Shown in pieces: positions 1 through 8,800 of a stretch of DNA of 64,000 bases. The position numbers were made by a program, and so were the translations under genes. The notes under the pieces are model-generated. The model ran no database searches and was not told where the DNA came from. It was given only the letters and a program-made list of their open reading frames with translations. Origin of the DNA: Bacteroidota bacterium. Lineage in GTDB: Bacteria; Bacteroidota; Bacteroidia; Bacteroidales; F082. Location: positions 31,299-95,298 of the forward strand of contig JAEWWJ010000114.1 of the NCBI GenBank assembly GCA_023396415.1, read 5' to 3'. Numbering within the stretch: the first letter of the stretch is position 1; each line of letters starts with the position of its first letter.

Positions 1-469
1 GACTCAAAAGGTAGCGGTGATGTATTTTGTTCGATTTTACCGCAGTGTGCATGTCTAACTGTTCCGAAAAAAGACTCAATCCAACAGCATCGCGCTGACG
101 TTGCATCAACTCCATCAAGCTGGCTGCCGAATACACCGAAAACAACAGCTTGTCGGGCTGGTCAATGGAAGGCTTCTCGCGAAACGGAAAATACATCGAA
201 GAGGAGTGGTCAATCACCAATTGGCAGCGCAAGTTGGTTTCTTCCTCGTAGCGTTTCACAAACATTTTTTCGGAACGTGCGTAAAGCTTCCAATCAATAT
301 GGCGCGTGGATTCACCATTATTATACAAACGATGCTCAGCAAACTCCACCGAAAAACCATGAAAAGGACTTTTGTGAAGCCCAGTGATGAAGCCTTCCAC
401 AACCTGACGCGCCAAAAGCTCTAGGCTTCCTAAACGGGCAAGATGATTACGATCAATGAAGTGGCTCAT
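1..469 (-). CDS. DUF58 domain protein, N-terminal part (cut by window edge)
   Basis: Translating the minus strand from the ATG at 469 gives 156 open codons that run off the left edge. The DUF58 signature IDWKLYAR is at residues 58-65, and a VWA-like metal-binding motif D-x-S-x-S follows at D87-S91 (IDHSSSM). In Bacteroidota such proteins are usually encoded with a MoxR-type AAA ATPase and Bat (BatA/B) proteins; those partners would lie to the left, outside the window. The molecular function of the family is not settled; a role in envelope or stress physiology is usual. Family call is strong; nothing can be said about the missing C-terminal part. Confidence 0.85.
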   Translation of the reverse strand, partial: MSHFIDRNHLARLGSLELLARQVVEGFITGLHKSPFHGFSVEFAEHRLYNNGESTRHIDWKLYARSEKMFVKRYEEETNLRCQLVIDHSSSMYFPFREKPSIDQPDKLLFSVYSAASLMELMQRQRDAVGLSLFSEQLDMHTAVKSNKIHHRYLLS

Positions 470-583
470 CTGTAATGGTTTAATGTGTAATATGGAGCTA
501 TTTAATGAAAACAAAGGCTACCATCTTTTGCAAACGTTTAAAGGCGTTCAAAAAAATGGCAGCTCAATGCGAAAGATTACCGG

Positions 584-901
584 TTAAAGCAAGGCTTCCA
601 ATTTCTTTACAATCGCAGCTTTTGGAACCGCTCCAACTTGTTTATCCACTACCTGACCTCCTTTAAAAAAGAGAATAGTGGGAATATTGCGGATGCCATA
701 GGCATTGGCTGAGGCCGGGTTGGTATCCACATCGAGTTTCACAACCTTAGCTTTGCCTTCGTATTCTTTACCAATTTCCTCGACAATTGGACCTACCATG
801 CGACAAGGACCGCACCAAACTGCCCAAAAATCAACAATAACAGGAACATCGGAATCTAAAACATCTTCTTTGAAAGAAGCATCAGTAACATTAAGCGCCA
901 T
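584..901 (-). CDS. trxA: Thioredoxin
   Basis: Complete 105-residue thioredoxin, the normal length of the family. It has the active-site motif WCGPC (C30 and C33), the cis-proline segment IPTI, and the conserved DFWAVWCGPC strand-helix junction. There is no signal peptide, so it is cytoplasmic and should reduce protein disulfides using thioredoxin reductase, which is not in this window. It stands alone on the minus strand with its own promoter-like element at 931-938. The start at 901 fits the family N-terminus. Confidence 0.97.
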   Translation of the reverse strand: MALNVTDASFKEDVLDSDVPVIVDFWAVWCGPCRMVGPIVEEIGKEYEGKAKVVKLDVDTNPASANAYGIRNIPTILFFKGGQVVDKQVGAVPKAAIVKKLEALL

Positions 902-930
902 AACGGTATTTTTTTAAAGTTTTATGTGGG

Positions 931-938
931 CAAAGATA
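931..938 (-). promoter_or_regulatory. Candidate -7 element of trxA
   Basis: Read on the minus strand this is TATCTTTG, matching the Bacteroidota -7 consensus TAnnTTTG, 29 bases before the trxA start codon. A TTG lies 15 bases further upstream, slightly short of the usual 17-23 spacing. Confidence 0.5.
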
Positions 939-1336
939 AAGCTATTCTTTAAACAAGGTTTGAAATTGGCATTTCTTAAAGTAAAAACAGAAAGGCTTCA
1001 ATCATAAAATGCTCCGCACCAAAGACAAAACAAATGAGCAATACTTGACGGTTTTGACAAGGTTAGGTGGGCAATGGCTTATTCATAAAAAACGATAAAA
1101 CAATGATTTATTCCGAAAATAGCGATGACTTTTAGCGCATTTCTTAGATAAAACAAAGGAAGGCAACAATACGAAGCTTGTTGAATGTCAAAATGAGATT
1201 TTCATTCCAATATTCGGAATCGGTACGTATGAATACTTATACATATCAACCGATAAAAAAAATATATGTCTGAAAATAAGTTATATACTGAGGTCAAAAA
1301 TATCTTGGTCTGATTATTGCTTACCTCTAACCCCAA
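939..1336. other. Noncoding spacer before the LruC locus
   Basis: AT-rich spacer of about 400 bases without a convincing gene. It contains ATTCC (1204-1208) and GGAAT (1216-1220), a weak relative of the GGAA palindromes found before the other two lipoprotein genes, and TATCTTGG at 1301-1308, a one-mismatch match to the -7 consensus, 40 bases before the preferred start at 1349. Confidence 0.4.
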
Positions 1337-1348
1337 ATGAAAGAAAAT

Positions 1349-1711
1349 ATGAGAAAACTTACTTTTTTAACTGTTATAACGCTTCTTTTTGCTTTTTCGT
1401 CATGTAAAAAAGACACTCCCGAACCTGCTCAAACACTTCCTTCTAATATGAATGAGATGGTTGTCCCGCAAGGCTTTGATTGGAAAACATCCAAAAGCTT
1501 TGAGATTGTCATCACTGCTTCGGAAGGCGGCATTGTGGAAGCCGGCTCCACCGATGGAAGGAGCTACCAACGTGCTTATTTGAAAGCCAATCAACCTTAC
1601 ACCATGAAACTGAGTGTTCCTACGTATGAAAAAAAGTTGGTTCTCAGTTTTGCAGGCCAGCAAACCATTTTAGAGCTTACAACACAACAACTCAACCATC
1701 GTTTTCAATAA
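1349..1711 (+). CDS. Small lipoprotein, LruC-partner family, copy A
   Basis: Exported lipoprotein of 120 residues with signal peptide and lipobox FSSC; the lipidated cysteine is residue 19. The mature part has the family pattern VPxxFxWKT, YQ(R/K)AYL, YTMK and VP(S/T)YEK shared with copies B (4490) and C (5492). An ATG four codons earlier (1337) is possible, but the start at 1349 puts the cysteine at residue 19 exactly as in both paralogs. The gene is 27 bases upstream of a large LruC-domain gene and probably cotranscribed. The domain resembles, by pattern only, the N-terminal module of single-chain LruC/DUF4842 lipoproteins. Function is unknown; anchoring or binding the LruC partner at the surface is inference. 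Confidence 0.85.
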   Translation: MRKLTFLTVITLLFAFSSCKKDTPEPAQTLPSNMNEMVVPQGFDWKTSKSFEIVITASEGGIVEAGSTDGRSYQRAYLKANQPYTMKLSVPTYEKKLVLSFAGQQTILELTTQQLNHRFQ

Positions 1712-1738
1712 CATTTTCTTAACCAGCAATAAATAACT

Positions 1739-4186
1739 ATGAAATATACAACATTCACTTACGCACTTAGTCTATTCATCGCATTGACATTTGGCACTCA
1801 AACCCATGCGCAAGAATACCTTCGGGTTTATACCAGCGCCCCCGGAACGATGTTTTCCAACGTCACGGGCAACACACTGATCACTGAAAATTTCTCCGGC
1901 TTCACCATTCCCAACACCAGTTGGGCACCGCTACCCGGCGGCTACACCTCGGCGCTGGGCACCTACTACCAAACAGGTGGACAATCGTATGTTAAAGCCG
2001 ACGATCAATATGGCGCAGGCCAAGGCAAATACATGTCAATTAAAGTAGGTGGAACAGTTAAGCTTAACTTTACCAATCCCAAACAGTATTTTGGTTTTGC
2101 TTGGCCTGCTGGCGATGGTAAAAACACCATTAAAATTATCCGTAGCGGACAAGTAATTGGAACTTTCACCACCAATAACGTTATTGCACAGTTGCCCAAC
2201 AATGCCAGCAATTCAGTTACTGCTATCAACGGGTCGGTCTATACCACAAACCAATTTTATGGCAAACCCGGCACCGGCCAAAACGCCAACGAGCCTTATG
2301 CCTATTTGCATTTTCTCTCCTCACCCGGATTGATGTTCGATGCCGTTGAACTCTCGATGGGTGCCGGTGGCGAATTTGAAAACGACAACCACACTGTACT
2401 TATTGATGGCGCCCCCATTTTGCAAGGCGACTGGGTAGAATTGATTTCTATTGTAACCCCAACGGCTGCCAACGACAGTAAAGTTGGCCTTTTTGGCGCA
2501 GCGGTAACACTCGATGTTTTAAGCAACGATACGCCCGGCGATGCCGCTTTGATTCCCGGAAGTGTTCAAATTGACGGAACAACAACCGCAGCTTCACCGC
2601 TTAACGTTGCAGGCGAAGGCGTTTGGAGCGTCAATTCCATTACCGGAGCCATCACCTTTACACCCGAAGTAGGTTTCATAGGCAATCCTACACCAATAAA
2701 ATATTTCGTAAAAGACGCGAACAACTTCGCCTCTAACTTGGCAACCGTTACGGTAACCTATCCCATTCCGCCAACAGCTGTTGATAACACTGCAAGCACA
2801 GATATGAACGTTCCGGTTGACATCAATGTTTTGGCCAACGATATGGAAGGCAGCAGCGCCCTAGATCCAACAACGGTTACTTTCGTTGCCGGAACAACGC
2901 CTAATCCAACAACTGTAGGCACTTTTACCGCTGATCCACTGACCGGATTGGTAACCTTTACGCCAGCATTTGGTTTTACCGGAATTGCCACCGTTGACTA
3001 TCGCATTTGCGACGTGGCAGGCAATTGCGCAATCGCCACCATCACCGTAACCGTAAATACCGTCAGTGGCCCTACCGCCAACGATGACAGCGCCATAACC
3101 CTCGTCAACACGCCTGTTGATATTGATGTGTTGGACAACGACACTCCAGGAGCTGTTGCTCTAGACCCCACTTCAATCACTTTTATCCCTGCCACAGCTC
3201 CCAATCCAACAACGGAAGGAATATTTACTGTTGATCCCTTATCGGGAGTGGTTACCTTCACTCCTGTAAATGGATTTTTGGGAGTGGTTTCCATTGATTA
3301 CAGCGTTTGCGACCTGAATGGATTGTGCCATATAGCCACCATTACTGTGAATGTAATCGTTGGTTTAACCAACCTCTATCCTGCCTTAGGCCCCGGCACA
3401 CTTGCCTTCGAAGACCTCTGGCCAGGCAAAGGTGATTATGATTTTAACGATATGGTGATTGATTATCAGTTTAAAATTATTTCCAACCTATCGAACAACG
3501 TAGATGAAATTACCGGCACATTTGTTCTCAAAGCTTTTGGCGCCTCCTTTGAAAACGGCTTTGGCTTCCAATTGGCCGATGGTATTGACCCCAACGATGT
3601 AACCGTTACAGGAACCGGTCTCACCGAAAACATCATTACCCTCAACCCAAGCGGCACTGAGGCCGGACAAACGAAAGCAACCATTATTGTTTTTGACAAT
3701 GCTTTCGCCCATATGCCCCATCCCGGAATTGGAATAGGTGTAAACACAACCCCAGGCGCACCTTATGTAGCTCCGGTAACATTCACCGTGAAAATGGTTT
3801 TTAAACCCAATACCTATAGCTACAACGATTTGGCTATTGGCAGCTTTAATCCTTTCCTTATTGTGAACAAAGTGCGCGGCCACGAAGTGCACCTTCCAAA
3901 TGATGAACCGACCGACCTTGCCGATCTATCTTTGTTCGGACAATGGGAAGACAACAGCGATCCCGCAAACGGAAAATATTACATCACTGTGTTGAACCAC
4001 CCTTGGGCGATCAACATTTATGAAAAATTTGATTATCCCATCGAAAAACAAGATATCCTCGGCGTTCACCTGAAATTTGCTGAATGGGCTACCAGCAGCG
4101 GGGTGCTTTTCCCTGATTGGTACAAAAACATTTCAGGATACCGCAACGAAGCACTGATATACGAAATTCCATCTACTACGCCATAA
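1739..4186 (+). CDS. Secreted LruC/DUF4842-domain protein with three Ig-like repeats
   Basis: This 815-residue protein starts with a signal peptide ending near THAQ (residue 25). A poorly conserved N-terminal region (about 26-235) is followed by three CshA/cadherin-like repeats (about 240-342, 343-442, 443-540) marked by DVLSND or VLANDM and by ITFTP/VTFTP strands. The C-terminal 270 residues are an LruC domain with the acidic motif GDYDFND near residue 564, which may bind calcium. It has no lipobox and no recognisable type IX sorting tail, so how it is held at the surface is unclear. The C-terminal domain is very similar to that of the 5884 gene. Probably a surface adhesin or matrix protein; this is inferred from architecture. 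Confidence 0.88.
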   Translation: MKYTTFTYALSLFIALTFGTQTHAQEYLRVYTSAPGTMFSNVTGNTLITENFSGFTIPNTSWAPLPGGYTSALGTYYQTGGQSYVKADDQYGAGQGKYMSIKVGGTVKLNFTNPKQYFGFAWPAGDGKNTIKIIRSGQVIGTFTTNNVIAQLPNNASNSVTAINGSVYTTNQFYGKPGTGQNANEPYAYLHFLSSPGLMFDAVELSMGAGGEFENDNHTVLIDGAPILQGDWVELISIVTPTAANDSKVGLFGAAVTLDVLSNDTPGDAALIPGSVQIDGTTTAASPLNVAGEGVWSVNSITGAITFTPEVGFIGNPTPIKYFVKDANNFASNLATVTVTYPIPPTAVDNTASTDMNVPVDINVLANDMEGSSALDPTTVTFVAGTTPNPTTVGTFTADPLTGLVTFTPAFGFTGIATVDYRICDVAGNCAIATITVTVNTVSGPTANDDSAITLVNTPVDIDVLDNDTPGAVALDPTSITFIPATAPNPTTEGIFTVDPLSGVVTFTPVNGFLGVVSIDYSVCDLNGLCHIATITVNVIVGLTNLYPALGPGTLAFEDLWPGKGDYDFNDMVIDYQFKIISNLSNNVDEITGTFVLKAFGASFENGFGFQLADGIDPNDVTVTGTGLTENIITLNPSGTEAGQTKATIIVFDNAFAHMPHPGIGIGVNTTPGAPYVAPVTFTVKMVFKPNTYSYNDLAIGSFNPFLIVNKVRGHEVHLPNDEPTDLADLSLFGQWEDNSDPANGKYYITVLNHPWAINIYEKFDYPIEKQDILGVHLKFAEWATSSGVLFPDWYKNISGYRNEALIYEIPSTTP

Positions 4187-4218
4187 GGCACAGGGTGGAC
4201 CAGCCAAACGACTAAGCT

Positions 4219-4262
4219 AAATTCCCCGGTTTCTTTGCAAGAGATCGGGGGATTTTCATTTT
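4219..4262 (+). terminator. Rho-independent terminator after the first LruC gene
   Basis: Imperfect stem of about 15 pairs: AAATTCCCCGGTTTC pairs with GAGATCGGGGGATTT across a 7-base loop (some G-U pairs and one mismatch), followed by TTTTCATTTT. It lies 33 bases after the stop codon. Confidence 0.7.
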
Positions 4263-4358
4263 ACCCATGCAATTATTGCCTACTTTTGATGCAACTACAC
4301 AAACAAAAACGGTAGCTCATACAAACAGAATACAAATCTACTTTTTATAACTTGTCCA

Positions 4359-4380
4359 TTTTTTGGAATTTATTCCTAAT
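4359..4380 (+). promoter_or_regulatory. GGAAT-TT-ATTCC inverted repeat before lipoprotein B
   Basis: The palindrome GGAATTTATTCC at 4365-4376 is preceded by a T-run and followed by TAAT. Its last base is 114 bases before the start of the lipoprotein gene at 4490. A similar site occurs before 5492 and a near-copy before 24381. Looks like a dimeric regulator site; the regulator is unknown. Confidence 0.45.
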
Positions 4381-4444
4381 TATGCATTTTCAAATAAGAT
4401 TTATTTTTTTTATTTGCCTTAATATCAATGTTTTAAATAAAATT

Positions 4445-4452
4445 TAGGTTTG
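4445..4452 (+). promoter_or_regulatory. Candidate -7 element of lipoprotein B
   Basis: TAGGTTTG matches the TAnnTTTG consensus and ends 37 bases before the ATG. The following bases, GGCATCATTTT, resemble GGCACGATATT at the equivalent place before copy C (5450-5460). Confidence 0.5.
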
Positions 4453-4489
4453 GCATCATTTTGGAATAAGTAGATAAAACGCAAACATT

Positions 4490-4852
4490 ATGAAAAAGAT
4501 CGCATTGTTACTGACCATAGGATTTGCCCTTACCTTTACCTCATGTAAAAAAGACAAGGTAGAAAATCCTGTAAGCAAACCCAACACCATGGAGGAATTG
4601 CAAGTGCCTGCCAGTTTCAACTGGAAAACCACAAAAGACATCAGCCTTACCCTCACCGGAAATGGCAATGGTTTGGTGGAGGTGGCCAACGCAACAGGCG
4701 TGGCTTACCAAAAAGCATATCTGAGCAGCGGCGTGGCCTACACCATGAAGCTAACCGTCCCCAGCTACGAAAAGACTGTTCAACTTAAATTTCTCGGCCA
4801 AACCGCAAGTCTGGAATTGACAGCCAATGTTCTGCAATACCAATTCAACTGA
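4490..4852 (+). CDS. Small lipoprotein, LruC-partner family, copy B (no partner gene)
   Basis: Lipoprotein of 120 residues with signal peptide and lipobox FTSC (C19), then KKDK and the family core VPASFNWKTT, YQKAYL, YTMKLTVPSYEK. It is closer to copy C than to copy A. Unlike A and C it is followed by no LruC gene: a strong terminator stands about 115 bases downstream and the next gene is copy C. It may be a free-standing partner that works with LruC proteins encoded elsewhere, or a unit that lost its large gene. It has its own promoter-like element and palindrome upstream. Confidence 0.85.
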   Translation: MKKIALLLTIGFALTFTSCKKDKVENPVSKPNTMEELQVPASFNWKTTKDISLTLTGNGNGLVEVANATGVAYQKAYLSSGVAYTMKLTVPSYEKTVQLKFLGQTASLELTANVLQYQFN

Positions 4853-4965
4853 TCCACAACAAAGAGCAAAAGCTGTGCAGGTGTTCAATTGAGCTTTTCA
4901 GCTTCAACTGTGAAGGAAAAACGTTGACAAGGCGCATACTCAACCTCAGTAGAAAAAAATAGATT

Positions 4966-5007
4966 ACACCCGAAGCATTCATTCAAATGCTTCGGGTGTT
5001 TTGCTTT
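4966..5007 (+). terminator. Strong terminator after lipoprotein B
   Basis: Perfect 14-bp stem: ACACCCGAAGCATT (4966-4979) pairs with AATGCTTCGGGTGT (4986-4999), loop of 6 bases, followed by TTTGCTTT. Confidence 0.85.
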
Positions 5008-5350
5008 ATACCGCAACACAAATTCAGAAAAATTTTCGAGTGGTTGTCAGCCATGCATCTCAGATGTATAGAATCTTTATCCCTACCCTACCCAAAGCAC
5101 GGAAAACATTTAACTTTGGACTTAGCAGCCATATCTTTCGAAGGTAGGCAATGAATTTGTTGTCGAAAATGTTTGCTAAAAAAATATTGACCTTGTCATA
5201 AGTGATTTACTTATAGCTACATTTGTGTTCAGTTTATCCAACATCACCAAAAAAACTCCTTTAGAACCAAAAAACTACCCTTCCCTACGGAATAAAATGT
5301 TGGCGCATAAAAAAGTTGAGCTAAAAAAGATATATATCACCAAATTTCGT
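5008..5350. other. Noncoding spacer
   Basis: No credible gene and no recognisable LruC remnant. It holds two -7-like elements, TAACTTTG at 5111-5118 and a better candidate listed at 5193-5225, so a short untranslated transcript or a long leader for copy C is possible. Confidence 0.4.
5193..5225 (+). promoter_or_regulatory. Promoter-like pair TTG-N22-TACATTTG
   Basis: TTG at 5193-5195 and TACATTTG at 5218-5225 with 22 bases between fit the Bacteroidota promoter layout. It lies 267 bases before the next gene, so it would give a long leader or a noncoding transcript. Confidence 0.35.
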
Positions 5351-5353
5351 CTA

Positions 5354-5373
5354 TTTTTTGGAAATATTTCCGA
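5354..5373 (+). promoter_or_regulatory. GGAAATATTTCC palindrome before lipoprotein C
   Basis: Perfect 12-bp palindrome at 5360-5371, preceded by ATTTTTT as at 4359, ending 120 bases before the ATG at 5492. Position and flanks match the site before copy B. Confidence 0.45.
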
Positions 5374-5491
5374 TTTTAGATTTGATATTTTATAGGATTA
5401 TATTTTATAAGCATTTATATATCAACTATATACGAATCATTATTTTTTTGGCACGATATTAGAACTCAACGAATTGAAAATATAAAAACCC

Positions 5492-5851
5492 ATGAAAAAA
5501 ACCACATTATTCATCGCCTTAGGTTTCATTCTGGTTTTGAGTTCCTGTAAAAAGGAAACTCCTCAACAACCGGATAACAAACCAACCACCATGGAGGAGC
5601 TCAAGGTTCCGGCGAGCTTCAATTGGAAAACCACTTCGGATTACAACCTCACCCTCACCGCCAATGCCAACGGCATTGTAGAGGTGAACAACACCAATGG
5701 TGCCACCTATCAAAAAGCCTATCTCACCGCCGGGATACCTTATACGATGAAGGTTGTTGTACCATCATACGAAAAGAGTGTTAAATTAAAATTTAGCGGT
5801 TCGGAAACGGTGCTTAACCTAACCACTTCCAACTTAAGCCATCAATTTTAA
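5492..5851 (+). CDS. Small lipoprotein, LruC-partner family, copy C
   Basis: Lipoprotein of 119 residues with lipobox LSSC (C19) followed by KKE, then the family core VPASFNWKTT, YQKAYL, YTMKVVVPSYEK. It is very similar to copy B. It lies 32 bases upstream of the giant LruC/DUF11 gene and repeats the arrangement of copy A and the first LruC gene. The pairing, twice in one locus, suggests that lipoprotein and LruC protein act together; function is unknown. Confidence 0.85.
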   Translation: MKKTTLFIALGFILVLSSCKKETPQQPDNKPTTMEELKVPASFNWKTTSDYNLTLTANANGIVEVNNTNGATYQKAYLTAGIPYTMKVVVPSYEKSVKLKFSGSETVLNLTTSNLSHQF

Positions 5852-5883
5852 AAAGATTTATCATCCAAGAAAACCGCAATAGA

Positions 5884-8800
5884 ATGAAAACAAAAACGTC
5901 TATTCCAAAAAAAGAGCAGAAAATGATCAGTAGATCATTGCTAACCTCACTCATGATGGTCATCGTTTTAATCCTTTCGGGATTGAACGTTTCGGCACAA
6001 CAGTCTTTTATTTTGAACCTTCAGGGTCAAACCTTGAGTTTCAAAGAAGTCAACCGCACTATTCTTGTCAATACCGGTAATGCCGGAAAAAACCAAGGTT
6101 CTATTCATAAATACGCTAATGTCATCACCAAAGATGGGATAACAGTTTATGCAAAAATGACGATTAAGGAAGTTCAAAGTGCGTTTATCACCCTATTTGA
6201 TGATGATGCCATCACCGGCGAAATCAATCGTTTTCAGCCAAGGATAGGCACAACAAGTAATAGCAGTGGAGGCTTTATAGTTTATGAACTTGAGTTTTTC
6301 AATACGGCCAATAACGCTTCCGTTTTTGTTTACAACTATAACCTTACAGGAATTGATATTGATGGCAATAACTCTGCAAACAGAGAATATGTTGAAGTAG
6401 GCGGATATACAAGTTATACTTTAAACAACCCTACAGGTTTGACGGTTACAACCAATAATGCTACCGGAAGAACACGCTTCACAGGTATAAGTTATAGTTT
6501 AAATGGAGTTACTTTTGACAACAGTGCTGCATTTATTGCTAACTTCTTAAATGCCAACAATAAAATCTCTTTTGCCTTAGGTCAAACGAAAGCTAACGAT
6601 GAAAGGTTTTATTCTGTTCAGTTAGGTGTTGCCGGCGGAGTTTTTTCAGATCCTGTGATTGTTAACAATCCACTTCCTATTGCAGTTGATGATGTTGGAA
6701 CACCAGTTAACAGCAATACCGGAGGAACTGCTGTGAACAATGTTCTTACAAATGACTTATACAATGGCTCAGCTGTTGTGCCCTCACAAGTAATGATTTC
6801 ATTGGTTTCTCCTGCATCCAATGCCGGTATCGTTCTGAATACAAGCACCGGAAAAGTTACCGTTGCACCCGGTACTCCCGCCGGAGATTACGAGCTGATT
6901 TATAAAATATGTATGGTTGCAGCACCCTCCGATTGTGATATCGCCACTGTATTCGTTAAAGTTTTAGCAGCTGATTTAAGCGTAGTAAAAACAGCAAGTA
7001 GTTTAGCTCCTGTTGTGGGTTCAGATATCACCTTTACGATTACTGCCACTAACAATGGCCCCAGTTTGGCAACCGATGTTACGGTTAACGATGTGCTTCC
7101 AAACGGTTATACATTAGTGAGCGCAACTCCTTCAACCGGGACATGGTCAGCACCTAACTGGACGATAGGTGATATGGAAGACGATGCAAGTGCTACTTTA
7201 ACCGTTGTGGCTACAGTGAAAGCTAGTGGTTCTTATGCAAATACAGCAAGTATTTCAGGAACTTCCTATGACCCAACTTCAAATAACAATTCAAGCACGG
7301 TAACGCCAGTCCCTGTTGCATCAGCAGATTTAGGCATCGCTAAAACTGCCAGCTCGTTAACACCGGCAGTTGGTTCAAACATCACTTTCACACTAACAGC
7401 TACCAATAATGGCCCAAGTGCTGCAACCGGGGTCAAAGTTGTGGATGCGTTGCCCAATGGATATACTTTTGTAAGCGCCACTACTTCAACCGGATCCTAT
7501 ACCGCCCCCAACTGGAACATTGGCAACCTTGCATTGAGTGGAACTGCCACCTTAAATATTGTAGCTACTGTAAACGCAACAGGAACTTATCTTAATACAG
7601 CTACAATTAGCGGAGCACAAACCGATCCTGTTTCGGGAAACAATACAAGCAGTATAACCCCCGTGCCTACCGCTGCTACCGATCTCGCAATTACGAAAAC
7701 AGTCAACAATGCTGCTCCCGCAGTGGGAACAAATGTTACTTTTACACTATCCGTAGTGAACAACGGCCCTAGCGCCGCCACCGGAGTAAAAGTTGTTGAT
7801 GCACTGCCCGCAGGATATACTTATGTTAGTAACACTCCTTCAACCGGAACATGGTCGGGCTCAACTTGGACCATTGGTGCTTTAGCCAACGGCGCCACAG
7901 CAACCCTGGCACTCGTTGCAACTGTAAATGCTACAGGTCCTTATGCCAACTCTGCAACTGTTAGCGGTAGCCAAACCGATCCTACTCCGGGAAACAACAC
8001 CGGTACTGCAACAACAGTTCCAGTAGGCGCTGCCGATCTTTCGATTACAAAAACTGTTAGTAACGCTTCTCCCAATGCAGGAACAAACGTTACCTTCACC
8101 CTAACAGCAAAAAATAACGGCCCCAGCGCTGCCACCGGAGTAACTGTAAACGATGTTTTACCCTCAGGATATACCTTTGTAAGCGCAACGCCGTCAGCAG
8201 GCACATGGACTGCTCCCAACTGGGTTATCGGCAATTTGGCCAATGGAGCAACTGTTACCTTGAGTATTGTTGCTACTGTTAAAGCCACCGGAAATTATGA
8301 CAATACCGCCACCATCACCGGCAACCAAACCGATCCGGTTTCTACCAACAACAGCAGCACTGCCACCGTAACCCCTTCGGCTGTAGCTGATTTGGAAGTT
8401 ACAAAAACAGTTAACAACACCACTCCTGATGTTGGCTCTACAGTAACCTTTACCATTACTGCCAAAAACATTGGCCCCAGTACTGCCACCGGAGTGATTG
8501 TAAATGATGTGTTACCGGCAGGATTTTCCCTCACCGGTGCAACTGCAAGTGTTGGAACATGGACTGCTCCCAACTGGACTATCGGTAGCCTTGCCCTTAA
8601 TGCTACTGCTACTTTGTCTATCACGGCCACAGTAAACGCCGCCGGCCCTTATGTGAACACAGCAACCATCACTGGTCAGCAACCCGATCCTAACACAGCA
8701 AACAACTCATCTCAAGCAACTTGTGTTCCTGTTGCTAAAGCTGATCTTTCGATTACAAAAACTGTCAACAGCAGTGCGCCTGTTGTCGGCACCAATGTTA

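Noticed and set aside
101..424. Plus-strand open frame of 107 codons
   Set aside because: Antisense to the DUF58 gene, whose translated motifs are clear.
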